From contig CM051026.1 in NCBI GenBank assembly GCA_027627225.1, positions 8,524,925 through 8,588,924 of the forward strand: DNA of 64,000 nt. The letters run 5' to 3'. Under the pieces are notes generated by a model, which saw nothing but the letters and a program-made list of their open reading frames with translations, searched no databases and had not been told where the DNA came from. The stretch comes from Congeria kusceri. Taxonomy: Eukaryota > Mollusca > Bivalvia > Myida > Dreissenidae. The translations under genes and the position numbers were made by a program. Of this stretch, positions 1 to 10,888 are shown piece after piece (position 1 is the stretch's first letter; the number at the start of each line of letters is the position of its first letter).

Positions 1-1020
1 ATGGACGCATCACGCAAGCAATTGTGCTAGGATGTTACTAAAGCCGTGTTATCATACCCCGATAGGGATCTATATGGGGTCAACTGCAAACACATACCCC
101 GTGAATGCTTAGCTAGGAATTTCATAAATGGGGTGTCTTAGATGAGTGATAATTATCAGCAGAAGAGGCACCACAGTACAACATTGAAGAAATTGAAACA
201 TGTATGTGTATGCATGCTTGAGATCAGCTGGAAGCACATGTGCCCCCCCCACCCCCTCATCTGTGCCCTAGGTGTTGGTCTTGTGGTCTTGGATAAGTGA
301 AATTGATCACTTTAGGGGCACCACATATTTTCACAATCCGCCTTTTCCTATTCAAATTTAATGTTAAAGGCATATACAACATATAAGCTTTGGTTGCTGC
401 TGGGGAGGTGTGCGTCCTGTGCCCCCCCTCCCTCCCTAGTAAATTCGGGCCTGTATATATACACAACTCTTTAAGTTTAACGCATACACTGATATGCGCG
501 TTGCCATGACTTAGATCACAGACTGCAGAACAAGAGGCCAGGGATTCCAACTGAGGACTTCCACATACAACAAAACATCGTGCCTCCACACACAGCCACC
601 AACACCCAGCAGAGTTCTGGAATTCCAGATGATGGCCTATGCACTGTATTTGATGACATTGACCTTGTACCATTCAATGTCACAATATTCCCTCACATCA
701 AATGGAAGTTTAAAGGCCAGCTGTTCTAGACTCTGAGCTGTTCTAGACTCTGAAAGAACTGCTGGCAGAGACAAGCTCCATTATTCAGCAAAATCCACCT
801 GACTGGTACTGTTACGTAATTCACAGGAATTCAGTGGAATGATAGACACAAGCATTGCATGGTTTCCTAGACAATACTTTGAGAAATGCTACAAATGTGA
901 GAAGGAACAGTGTGTGATATCATAAAGTTGTTAATTTTTACAGTGAAGTTCACCAGTGGAGATGTAGAATCACTGTCCAGCTGTAGTACTTTCAACATTT
1001 AAAGTAATAGGTTACACTAC
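1..1020. other. Non-genic stretch, repeat remnants
   Basis: No supported gene. A C-rich run near 241-256 and the segment around 385-450, with its GTGCCCCCCCTCC-like core, resemble the G/C-run repeat remnant at about 43820-43880. A 138-codon minus-strand frame (257-673) shows no domain and overlaps that repeat remnant, so I do not call it. Confidence 0.5.
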
Positions 1021-1130
1021 ATATAGTTTTTCGGCATAGCTGTTTAGCCTAAATTTTGACTTTTCTCAACATCCAATCAAACGTTGTGAAAATTTCCCGC
1101 CAGTAGTCCCAAATGAATAAATCCTAACAC
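1021..1130 (+). repeat. Dispersed repeat, copy 1 (partner at 2110-2225)
   Basis: The block around 1050-1130 (AAATTTTGAC, then CCAATCAAA, then GTTGTGAAAATTTCCCGCC) recurs in the same orientation at about 2140-2225 with scattered mismatches. Its first bases (TTTTTCGGCATAGCTGT) also resemble the left end of the element at 7834, so it may be a fragment of that family. No coding potential is visible. Confidence 0.6.
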
Positions 1131-2449
1131 TATATCGGCTGATTTAACAAAAATCCCACTGCACTGGTCACAAAAGCGTCGGTGCATCATCCCATAAAAC
1201 ATAGAGCACAGATCCGTAACAGGCTTTGAATACTGATGGAAAATTCGATAATGGAATAATACATTTTGCACCAAATGAAAGCTTTCGTAAAAAACAAACG
1301 CTATTGCGATATTTTACACGTTATTTACATGATAATGAGCAATAAATGTGTTGCTTTGCAACGATGTAAATGAATACCCATTTTTTACATTTGAGTGTTT
1401 TCTTTTACATTCATACACACTAGGTACAGCAACTCTACACATAGCAAGTGTATCTAAGACAATCCGCCAACCACATGGATCACATCGTAGAAACCGGCTC
1501 CTGCTCATTGAATGAACCAATGTTCAGCCAAAGCAACAAAACAAAGACAGAAGTTATATATACCTTGGCGTCTTATTGTAGTTTCCATATATCTGCAGTA
1601 TCAATCCGCAAAGCGCATCCACAAAATACGTCTGCAGGCAATCACTCAGTAAGCAATTTTATGCCGCTGTGAAACCACATGGTATCTAACTTGTATATAA
1701 CTTGTTTAACAAAGGGCTGTTATATATAAAACATTGGGAAATTAGAAACCTGGATGACTCTACCTAAAACTAATTAAGTACAATAACTTAGTAATAACAG
1801 GTAATCTTTAAATGTATCATTGATGATGCTATAGATATAATTGTTGGATGCTTTATTTTGTTTAAAATCCACCACATGTGAATGGCTTCATATACTGGCA
1901 TAAATATTTGCAGTCAACGTAATTAAAATGTTTAAAAGCTTCTCACTCAGACATTGTAACTATTTGAAAATAAAAAGAAAACTAAAATATTGAACGTTTT
2001 TGGCGGATTCATGGAAAAGCGCGTCCATATAATGATTTATGGGGATACAGCTACGGATATGGAATATGGAAAAGCGGCCTTTGTACTTTTACTACATCTG
2101 AGTTAAAATTGAAATTCGTGTCAGATCAATGTTTAATCAAAATTTTGACCTTCCTGAATATCCAATCAAATGTTGTGAAAATTTCCCGCCAGTAGTCGCG
2201 AATGAATTAATCCTAACTTTCCATCAGCTAATCTACAATAAATTCCCACTACACTAGTCATAAACACATAGGTGCAAAAACAGGTGTTAAAAGCCCCTGT
2301 GACCTTGACCTTTGACCTGTTGACCTCAGTGTCAGACGCGTATATGTATTCTTAAGTAATATGCCCTACCTTCATCTTGGAAGTTATCTATGCATAATAC
2401 ATACACATTTCGATATTCAATGAACCATTTATACTGTTCATCCTCAGGA
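1131..2449. other. Non-genic AT-rich stretch
   Basis: Contains the second copy of the dispersed repeat (about 2110-2225) and a short block of the widespread GTGACCTTGACCTTTGACC repeat at about 2296-2320. The 74-codon frame at 1448-1672 has no recognisable feature. Nothing else is supported. Confidence 0.5.
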
Positions 2450-3303
2450 AAAGCAATCTTCAGAAAACACAGCCTATTTGAAATAATGATGACTTCCATT
2501 TTTTATAAAACAAATATTACAGTAGACTATGGCGATTAAAAATAATCTTGGGTAGGAATATTATGTATCAAGGGTTTCTGTGTATATATGGCATTGCAAA
2601 TAATGTATTAATGCTACATGAATATCATTTCGACATATTCCGGGCGAGACTTATTTCACAACAAGTTATTTATTGAAATGTATCTTTTTATAGATTGATT
2701 AACATCTACTGGAGAAGTTGATAGAAATGTACAATTATCATTGTTTCTTTATAGAACACTGCGCAATTCAATTTCAAATTAACATGCAGAATATGTTTAT
2801 AAACATAAATTCCCCATTAATTGAAATATTCGCTCTTATGTTTCTCTGTACGCTAATTGATGCATGTATATTACAACAGCTATACACCAGCAGCTCAACG
2901 CGCGCTATTTTTAGAATGATCGTGTGTTGAACTCGCTTCCTAGAATCAATTGTTATTAACAGAGCGGGCCGCTAGGCTAAACAAAATAGTGGATTAATTC
3001 TGGGAATTAATATAATATTCTATTCATGACAAAACAATAAGAAAATACGTTCATATTTATACTCAGTTCCTAGAGTATATGTTGAAGATATGTTTATAAC
3101 TTCATTTTAACCGCTTATGTAAACAATTATGTAAATTGTTTATCACCAAAAGTATGCAACAGTTATTGGTATACGTTAAACCATTGTTTGAAGTTTGCAT
3201 TCCCTAGCATTAGAAAATTTGCCCAATTCTATTGGCATTCAATTTTCCCGCTGCATAATTATCGCAAGAAAAGCTGGGTCAAAAGTGACCTTAGACAGCA
3301 AGG
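2450..3303 (-). mobile_element. Unnamed DNA element, inverted partner of 7834-8680
   Basis: Read in reverse complement, this segment aligns collinearly with 7834-about 8680. Shared landmarks are a cluster at 3188-3303 (GCATTCCCTAGCATTAGAAA and CCCGCTGCATAATTATCGCA), the ATATGTTGAAGATATGTTTA block near 3078, and the 2540-2610 block. The match stops near 3303 (AGCAAGGCC against AGCTACGCCG at 7834), which marks a likely element end. No ORF of note; the superfamily is not recognisable. Confidence 0.6.
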
Positions 3304-3545
3304 CCAAATAACGTGGTCGACATATATGTATTCTTTACACCTCAACAAGATTTATCTAGTCATAAATAGTTTAACATATTAAGATGCGTGCATACTTCAA
3401 ACAGAAATGTTAATAAAGTTTCTTGCTGTGTATGTTCCGGCTTGTCGATGTATATATTACCGTTTATGCCTCATGTTTTGTGTTGCTGAATTTGACCCCA
3501 GTGGCATAATTTGAACAATCTTCGAAGAGGACCACTATGCAATGT

Positions 3546-4997
3546 CAGGTTTTTTTTTCCTTCTTTGAGACCCGCCGAATATCGGCCCTTTCCCCTAGAC
3601 GTATTTTTCCCCTCTGTCATGGAATTTTCCCCAAACGATCCATTTTCCCCCAAGATTGCCTTTATATTAAACAAATAAAAACAACTAAGTTTGTAAATAT
3701 CGTGAGAGTTCAACAATCGTAACGATATTGTTTACCCCAAACAAACCAAAGCGCATGTGTAAAATTACGGGAATTCCCCACGATTGTAACGGGCGTTCCG
3801 AATAGCCACAAAATGAAATCGGACTTGCCTATTGGTTCACGAATGAAGTCGGAAACCTACGAAGATACTCAGTCTGATAGACTGGTTTTATTTGCGTTTT
3901 AATAGTGAACTTTACAATCAAATACATTATAACGCAGTCTGAAACGACCCGTATTTTAACCTTTGTTGATTACAACCAACAATGTCTAAAAATTGGCGTC
4001 ACAATAACAAAAAATTAAAGAACGAGGACGCGAAGGGGACACCGAGTGTGCTGAGTTTATTGAAGAAAAGAAATGACAAAGGTAATAAAAATGAGTTTTT
4101 AATGCCAAAATTTCGAAAGACAATTATGATTTAATGGTCTTATAAGCGTTTCACGTTTACCCCACCCGCCTGTTGCTGAAACGATGATAAAGCAGATCAA
4201 TCATCAACGTTTGTTGATAGTTCCCAGACAAAAATGTTTCATGTGTATATAATATTCTTTACTTCAGAAATAAAACGCAGGTGTTGTTTGTTAAATCAAA
4301 ACGTAACTTAATGTTAAAATAATTTTATTTTATAATAATATAATATTTTTAAATTTAAACAATGGTTTGCAGTAAGGTATAATTGGCTTTTATTTTAAAC
4401 TTCAGGAAAATCTAGTTGTACTAGTCAATCTTTTGGGGAAATGGCCCCTACCGAGGCTTGTTCTGGGAACATCACGGTAGTTTCCACCAGTGGTCCGTGT
4501 TCTGAGTTGACAGGGGAATTGGGTCTCGGTACCCAGGGTAACATGCAAGTGAACCCAGTTTGTACAAGCTTTATTGACAGCCAGTGCGAAAACCCTGTCA
4601 CCCCAAGTTTTAATGAGTGTGTCAACCCTGTGGCTCCAAGTTATAATGGAAGCCTGTGTGTCAAATCATTGAACTCTACACAGAAAACCATGTGTTCATT
4701 TGAACATTCACACTACTATTTTCATTGAATGATCATTCATCAGATATGCTCTTGTTAAACTGTTAAAACTTCCACATATTATGTGTAAAACTTAAATCCA
4801 AGCCCTGTTGTCTTAAATATGTGTTCAATATGTTATTATCCTATTATATAATAACTTAAGGTACCCATAGGCATTAAAATATGTAAAAATGCTTGACAAT
4901 AGCACGCTTTTTTTCCCCCAAATCAGGCGTTTCGCGCGCTTTTTTTTCCCCTCCAAAAAGGCCAGGCCCTTTCCCCCAAATCAGAAAAAAACCACTG
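3546..4997 (+). mobile_element. hAT-like insertion with 5-bp TSD
   Basis: The insertion is bounded by AATGT at 3541-3545 and again at 4998-5002, and splits one unit of the surrounding 163-bp array exactly. The left end is CAGGTTTTTTTTTCC. The right end, in reverse complement, is CAGTGGTTTTTTTCTG, and both ends continue into a GGCCCTTTCCCC block, so the termini are imperfect inverted repeats. CAG termini and a short duplication fit the hAT superfamily, some lineages of which make 5-bp duplications. The internal gene at 3982-4728 is far shorter than a hAT transposase, so this copy is probably internally deleted or non-autonomous. Confidence 0.6.
3982..4728 (+). CDS. Spliced 140-aa ORF inside a hAT-like insertion
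   Basis: Exon 1 runs from the ATG at 3982 to 4081 and ends at an AG|GTAATA donor. Exon 2 starts at 4406 after a TTAAACTTCAG acceptor and runs to a TGA at 4726-4728. The phase-1 junction keeps a single open frame of 140 residues. The N-terminus is lysine-rich (MSKNWRHNNKKLKNEDAKG) and reaches a LLKKRND segment, similar in style to the basic starts of hAT-type and zinc-finger transposase proteins. The second exon is Ser/Thr/Cys-rich with no recognisable domain. It lies wholly inside the insertion at 3546-4997, so it is probably the N-terminal remnant of a transposon gene. Function is not assigned. The splice pattern is prediction only. Confidence 0.4.
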
Positions 4998-6060
4998 AAT
5001 GTTATGTACCAAAAATGAAACCTCTAGGCCTTGCCATTTCAGAGAAGAATTTTAAAGTCATTTTGCTATATAAGTCTATATAAACCATGTGACCCCTGGG
5101 ATGTGGTCATTTTTTACCCATGGGGCATAATTTGAACAATATTTGTAGAGAACCACTATAGGATGTTACATACTAAATACGAAACCTCTGGGCTTTGCGG
5201 TTTCCAAGGAGAAAGACATTTTGCTATTCAAGTTTATATAAACCATGTGACCCTTTGACGTGCCAGTTTTGAACCCAGGGGCATCATTTGAAAATCTTCG
5301 TAGAGGACCAGTATACAAAGTCACAAACCACATAAGAAACCTTTGGGCTGTGCGGTTTCTGAGGAGACGATTTTAAAAGTCATTTTGATATTTAAGTCTT
5401 TATAAAGCATGTAACCCCCGGGACGTGGCCAGTTTTGACCCCAGGGGCATAAATTGAACAACATTTGTAGAGGACAACTATAGGATGATACATACCAAAT
5501 ATGAAATCTGACGGCCTTGTGGTTTTAGAGGAGATTTTGAAATACATTTTGCTATTTAAGTTTTCCTACACCATGTGACCCCCAGGGTGTGGCCAGTTTT
5601 GACCCCAGGGGCATAATTTGAACAATCTTTGTAGAGGACCACTATAGGATGTTATATTTCAAATATGAAACTTCTGGGCCTAGCAGTTTCAGAGGAGATT
5701 TTTTTAAGTCCTTTTGCTATATATTCTATACGAACCATGTGACCCCCGGGACTCGGCCAGTTCTGACCCCAAGGGCATCATTTGAACAATCTTTGCAAAG
5801 GACCACTATAGGATGTTACTTACCAAATACGAAACCTCTGGGCCTTGTGGTTTCAGAGAAGAATTTTAAAATCATTTTGCTATATATTCTACTTAAACCA
5901 TGTGATACCCAGGGCATGGCCCGTTTTGAACCCAGGGGCATAATTTGAACAATCTTTATAGAGGACCACTATAGGATGTTACATACCAAATATGAAACCT
6001 CTGGACCCTGCGGTTTCAGAGAAGATTGTTCAAGTTTACACTTTTAAAATCTACTTTTAG

Positions 6061-6270
6061 CTCTGGTGACCTACATATGCAGTGGACTGTAACGATTTAA
6101 ACAACTTTGAACAAGGGTCACCCAATGATAATTCCTGTGAAGTTTGGTGAAAGTCTGCCAAGTGGTTTAGGAGGAGATGTTGTTTTAATGAAAAGTTGAC
6201 GACGGACGCACGCACGGACGATGGGCAATCAAAAAAGCTCACCATGAGCACTTTGTGCTCAGGTGAGCTA
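6061..6270 (+). repeat. 3' tail of the tandem-core repeat, with terminal hairpin
   Basis: After the last array unit comes a unique tail with a GACGGACGCACGCACGGACG run and then a hairpin at 6236-6269: AGCTCACC A TGAGCAC, a 2-3 base loop, GTGCTCA GGTGAGCT. The same tail and hairpin end an otherwise different array at 44691-44724, and half of the hairpin appears at about 24757. Confidence 0.75.
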
Positions 6271-6399
6271 AAAATAGCATACATAATTTATATAATGGTG
6301 TGTCAGTAGGCGTAATCTACCAGTATTGTTTACTATTTGAGTATTGTATGCCATTCAGATCTAGTCTTAGTTATATTGCTGTGAATATTTATGCTGAAG

Positions 6400-6800
6400 T
6401 TTAATTTAAATTCAAGATATTTCTTGTTTGCTTTACAGCATCATGAATTATACACCTATTCACTCCTAAACAAATACTAGAACTCCGCAAGTCGAATGTG
6501 TCACCTGACGTCCGATAGCTCATGTGAATCCAAATCAAGAAGGTATGAGGTGCAGAGTAACGGATTTTGTGCACTGCACTTCCCCTCAATGAGATCTATC
6601 TACCTATGAACTTTCATGTTGAGAGCTTTAATAGTCTAGAATTATGCTCCGGACAAGCGAAAGGGGCTGCCGCCGACAACATAAGTAACCCCTTTATGTC
6701 GCCTGACTAATAGTCTAAGAGTTATGCTCCGCACAAGCGAAAGGGGCCGCCGCCGCCGACACCACTGTCGACATAAGTAACCCCTATATGTTGCCTAGTC
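6400..6800 (+). repeat. Repeat fragment with GGGGCCGCCGCC motifs
   Basis: Two imperfect tandem blocks share a TAGTCTAAGAGTTATGCTCC stretch followed by CAAGCGAAAGGGGC and GCCGCCGAC (about 6630-6690 and 6710-6770). GTCGCCTGAC (about 6698) and GTCAGGCGAC (about 6799) can pair. The upstream part (GAGATCTATCTACCTATGAA, about 6590) is shared with the repeat at 25160-25220, so both belong to one family. Confidence 0.6.
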
Positions 6801-7379
6801 AGGCGACACAATACTGGTTGAACGTTCATTTTATTAAAGACTTCACTTTAAACCCCTAAAAGTTGGATCCATTAACAACAACACTCATGCACAACCACCC
6901 ACAACATCAGACCATCAACAGTAGTAGCAGCAACAACAGCAACAGCCCCAACAGTAGCAATACAAGTAGAGCTGCAATGATTTAGCCATGGCCCGATTTG
7001 ATTTGATTTCGATTTAAAATATCATTTACTTCAATATTTTTCCTTTATACAGCTCGTTTTTGAGTATTCATGAGTCATTATAGCGTACAATAAAGATATG
7101 ATATTTATTATTATTATATACTAGGGATGGGACCGAATACTCAAATAATCGAATATCAGATAATATTCGAATATAAAAAACAAATACAAATATTCCATTT
7201 TCAAATTGGTTTTAAGAACAAAATTTCTTTAAAAAATTAAGTTTTTTTTCTAGTTTGATTGCAAAGTTAACATGAATTCCAGTTGCATTTCCTGCCTAGC
7301 AAGTGGGCGGGGGCAGTGTAACGTTTTTACAACACATGCCAATTATCGAAATACATATTTACAACTTCAAAAGCCTAGG
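6801..7379. other. Low-complexity and repeat remnants, no gene
   Basis: An AAC/CAG-rich run lies at about 6875-6965. At 7127-7200 a TAGGGATGGGACCGAATACT start followed by repeated AATATTCGAATA-like words looks like a degraded MITE end. No ORF is supported. Confidence 0.45.
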
Positions 7380-9425
7380 TGTAGATCTAGGTCTCTAGTC
7401 TGTAATATACATTTATATAAATAGACAGAACATTAATAAAAGCAGTTGATAATCTTAACTCCAGTAAAAGTTTCTTCCTAGAGGCACCCGGTACAGCATT
7501 TCTTCAGATGTCACTCATAGTGTTCAACATATCCCGAAACACACAATTTTACTGCTGTTTTATTACAATCAACTAACAGTATTATTCAATTTCACCTTTG
7601 TTAAACACAAGGCCAAATAGAATAACAGACAGTGATGGTGATTTATTATGCATTTAATCCAACACAAATAAAATGGAATACTAATGATTGTAATATTCAC
7701 TACACAAAGCAACACAAATCCATTCGGAGCTAATGTTTAACCTAGTTGTAAAATAATGCCGTCATCAATGCATAACTCATTTCCGCAAAAAGCATTGTTT
7801 ATGTGAAACAAAATAGTTTGTGATTCTTTTTTCGGCGTAGCTGTCCAAGATCACTTTTAAACCAGATTTTCTTGCGATAATTATGCAGCGGGAAAATTGA
7901 ATGCCTATAGAATTGGGCAAATTTTCTAATTCAAGGGAATGCAAACTTCAAACAATGGTTTAACGTTTACCAATAACTGTTGCATACTTTTCGGGATTAA
8001 AAATTTACATAATTGTTTACATAAGCGGTTAACATGAAGTTATAAACATATCTTCAACATATACTTTAGAACTGAGACTAATTATGAACGTATTTTCACA
8101 TTGTATGCCATAAATAGAATGCTATATTCATTCATGTAACAAAATAACTATTTTGTTTAGCCTACATTTATATAGGCGGTACGCTCTATAAACAGCAATT
8201 GTGCAATGTTCCCATTCATAAATCTCATTCACAGTGTTGCTGTTCCATGTAGCCCATTGATTCTAGCGAGTTCATCACATTCCAGAAACAGTAGTGTCAT
8301 TCTAAAAATAGGGTGCGTAGCTAGCAAACGCTGTATAGCTGTGTTAATATACTCGTACATGCATCAATAATAGCGTTCAGAGAATCATAAACCTAAAAAT
8401 GTCAATAAATGGGGATTTTATATTTATAAACTAACAGTTAATTTGAATTAAAATTGTGGTTACGATTTATAAACAATTATTTATAATTATAAAAGAAGAT
8501 TCGGAATACGTCAAATTGTTATTTGCGTAGCGTGAATACACAATTTGCAATACTAATTATACACAGGAATCCCTGAAATATCATATTTCTACTGATATTA
8601 TTTAAAATCGTCATAGTCTAATGATTTTTTATGGTTGCGTTATCAAAAATAAAGTCTTAACATTTCAAAATTCGCTGAATGTTCCCTGACTATTGCTTTT
8701 TATTGGGATTCACAGTATAAATGCTTATTTGACTTCAAATCGTTATTATATTAGATAACTAACATGAATGGTATATTACCGGTACAATAAATAACTATAC
8801 AGACTCGTCTGATATATACTAATTGTAATTCTTTCCCGAAATTATTTCTTACATTGTTAATTTGTTAAATTGGCTTGACAAATTCAGATTACAATTATGT
8901 TAACCTAATTTATGTTGGTTATTCATATACCACTGGCGGAAACTTGGAGTTGCATGATTGGTTTATTCACAGCATAAATATTAATGATAATTTTATTTAA
9001 TTTTTAAATTAATAAATTTTTCTCAAATTAACTTTTGGGTCTGAGAAGTTTCCTTATAGTGTCCTAAAAATCTGGGTCCAGTAAGTCTCCTAATATTGGT
9101 GGGGACCAAAAAATCTGGGGTCTGAGAAGTCACGTAACCGATCATCTTGGCTGTCTGTTTAGGTAATTTTTTAATGACATCTCTATGTTAATTTCAACGC
9201 CGATTGTCTTTTTTAAAGACATTTCTTGTTTATGAATAATATGCCGAAAAGGTATATAATAAATGGAATATTATATTAGTATGGTGTTCTGAGAACAAGT
9301 ATCAGTCTCTGGGGCGTAGCTTGGGTATGAAATATGTATAGGCACAATAGAAACAACTGACTTTTAATAACAGGCCTGGGGTGTTAATCTACAGTTACAC
9401 AAACTAATTAAAGTGAAACCCCATT
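7380..9425 (+). repeat. Dispersed repeat copy (partner 41505-42130), split by an insertion
   Basis: 7380-7833 aligns with 41505-41940 in the same orientation, and 9229-9425 aligns with 41941-42130. Shared words include GGTGTTCTGAGAACAAGTAT, TTCTTCCTAGAGGCACCC and GGAGCTAATGT. In this copy about 1.4 kb (7834-9228) lies between the two halves; in the other copy they are adjacent. No coding frame is conserved. Confidence 0.75.
7834..9203 (+). mobile_element. Unnamed DNA element inserted in a dispersed repeat
   Basis: The empty site at 41940 fixes the approximate borders. The left end reads CGGCGTAGCTGTCC. A matching CAACGCCG lies at 9196-9203, giving a very short possible terminal inverted repeat, and TCTTTTTT-like runs flank both sides. 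The first ~850 bp are present in inverted orientation at 2450-3303. No ORF is long enough to suggest a transposase, so this is a non-autonomous element of unknown class. Confidence 0.5.
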
Positions 9426-9920
9426 TTAGAATAAAATGTAATATAGAGAATATTTTTTTATTTCTGTGTAAGATCGTATTTTATTTCATAAGTGTTCATA
9501 GAAAAGGATATTTTCACAAGTGGCGTAGCCACGAGTGAAAATATCTATTTTCTATGATCACAATGAATGAATGAGAAATGAATAAATGAATTAAAATACG
9601 GATAAACGCACAATTGAAAAGACCCCCTCTGGCTTGTGCCTCCCAGGACAGTCATGTCTGTAACTGGCCTAAGGAAACATGCCTAAGGAAACATGCATAA
9701 AACGACGAATAAATCGTTTCATTTTATTTTTAAAAGAAGCATTTTTTCTTATGCTCACAAATACATATTACTATCACGTTATAAATTTCACATTTAGGTC
9801 ACATTAACTGGCGGTTTTAAGTACTAATATCATAAACAAATTATATGCGACTGAACTTGATAAACTAAACGTTCATTGCATAGCAGACACAGTCATACCA
9901 TACAAAACATTTGCGGATTT
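9426..9920. other. Non-genic; short repeat remnants
   Basis: Contains a short GAAT-type run (about 9560-9592) followed by CCCCCTCTGGCTTGTGCC and GGACAGTCATGTCTG. A similar combination occurs at 46875-47130, so this is a small dispersed repeat fragment. Nothing coding. Confidence 0.45.
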
Positions 9921-10150
9921 AAAGGGGTGGCAGTGAGCGGCGTTAGCTAAGACGCTCACAACACGTCTGTGTGTGTGGTGTGTAGTACATTTTATAGAGT
10001 GCACCGGGATTCTCTCCCATATGGCTATCACCCCTAGAAGACTTCTTAGTTGGGTTACGGGGCATAATGCAAGATACAGCGGAACCCAGTGTGAAGCACC
10101 TTGTACACTAGTTATGAAGCTAGTGCCTTACCACTAGACCACAGATCTGC
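9921..10150 (-). repeat. tRNA-derived SINE fragment
   Basis: In reverse complement, 10143-10124 reads TGTGGTCTAGTGGTAAGGCA, a good Pol III A-box region of a tRNA-like head. About 40 bases on, GGGTTCCGCTG (10087-10077) is a diverged B box. The rest (GTGCACTCTATAAAATGTAC in reverse complement) is non-tRNA body. A real tRNA is unlikely because the arms do not pair cleanly. Confidence 0.55.
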
Positions 10151-10430
10151 CACCACAACACGTCTGCTGTGCACTCGTGAGTCGTACACTAGACATGCAA
10201 CTATCGTACAGCGACCTTGTGTTAAATACTTTTAATATTAACGCAATGTCAACACATAGCTATCGCTCACCACTGGTGGTGCACTATGTATGGTGCGGTA
10301 GGCAAATTTGTAGGTAAAACTTTGGACTCCCGCATGCTTACCGCATGACCGTATGTTAGCGGCGCTTTTGCGGTCGACCAAAAAATGCACAGACGCTGTG
10401 CGAACATTTCACGTGTTTGTAGTCGAGGTA
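10151..10430. other. Non-genic
   Basis: No ORF or recognisable repeat beyond the SINE edge. The stretch is somewhat GC-richer than its surroundings. Confidence 0.4.
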
Positions 10431-10888
10431 TAAACCTAGTTTACATTTAGACTAAGAAACGTCTATGGCGTCTGTAAACTGCCCGTTACTCCAAATTCAT
10501 GCAGCCGCCTTGAGGGAGCTGTGCGATTTTATGGGCGACGTAGCTTCTACGATTTTGTTTCACTGAAAGTTATTCACATTTTTTAAAAATCGTAAGCCCG
10601 TAGCCCATAAACATATGTTTAGTGGCACCGAATGATTTCAGTGAGAAGCTTGTGGAGACCACACGACAGCCGTACGCAAATCCCAGAACCATATTGCGAC
10701 CTATATGCGGTCTCTGTAGAGAAGTGCCCTCACCTGTGCCCGAAAGTCTATACAAATATCACACGGAGATTGTATACAATGTAAGCAAAGACGCTATAAT
10801 GCATAGCCACCTACGATGCCTAAAAATTGTATGGAAAATTGTAGACGAATTTATCGTATGGCCACAGGGGCAAATGTAAACCAGGCAT
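10431..10888. mobile_element. MITE-like element, CCTRGTTTACATTT inverted ends
   Basis: The left end at 10435-10448 (CCTAGTTTACATTT) is matched in inverted orientation by AAATGTAAACCAGG at 10872-10885. The ~455 bp between them carries an 85-codon frame with no domain. Size and inverted ends fit a non-autonomous DNA transposon. The superfamily is undetermined and I could not define a target duplication. Confidence 0.5.

Larger units (their letters stand above)
3480..6060 (+). repeat. 163-bp tandem array, about 7 units, interrupted
   Basis: Units begin with GGGGCATAATTTGAACAAT and run through a GAGGACCACTATAGGATGTT block, a GAAACCTCTGGGCC block and a CCATGTGACCCC block. Unit starts near 5122, 5278, 5444, 5607, 5771 and 5935 give a period of about 163 bp. 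A first unit starts at about 3500 and is cut at 3545 by the insertion at 3546-4997, then resumes at 4998. Occasional long frames through the array are repeat artefacts. Confidence 0.85.

Noticed and set aside
257..673. 138-codon minus-strand frame
   Set aside because: No domain; it runs through a G/C-run repeat remnant also found at about 43830.
5649..5948. 99-codon frame
   Set aside because: Lies inside the 163-bp tandem array and repeats with its period.
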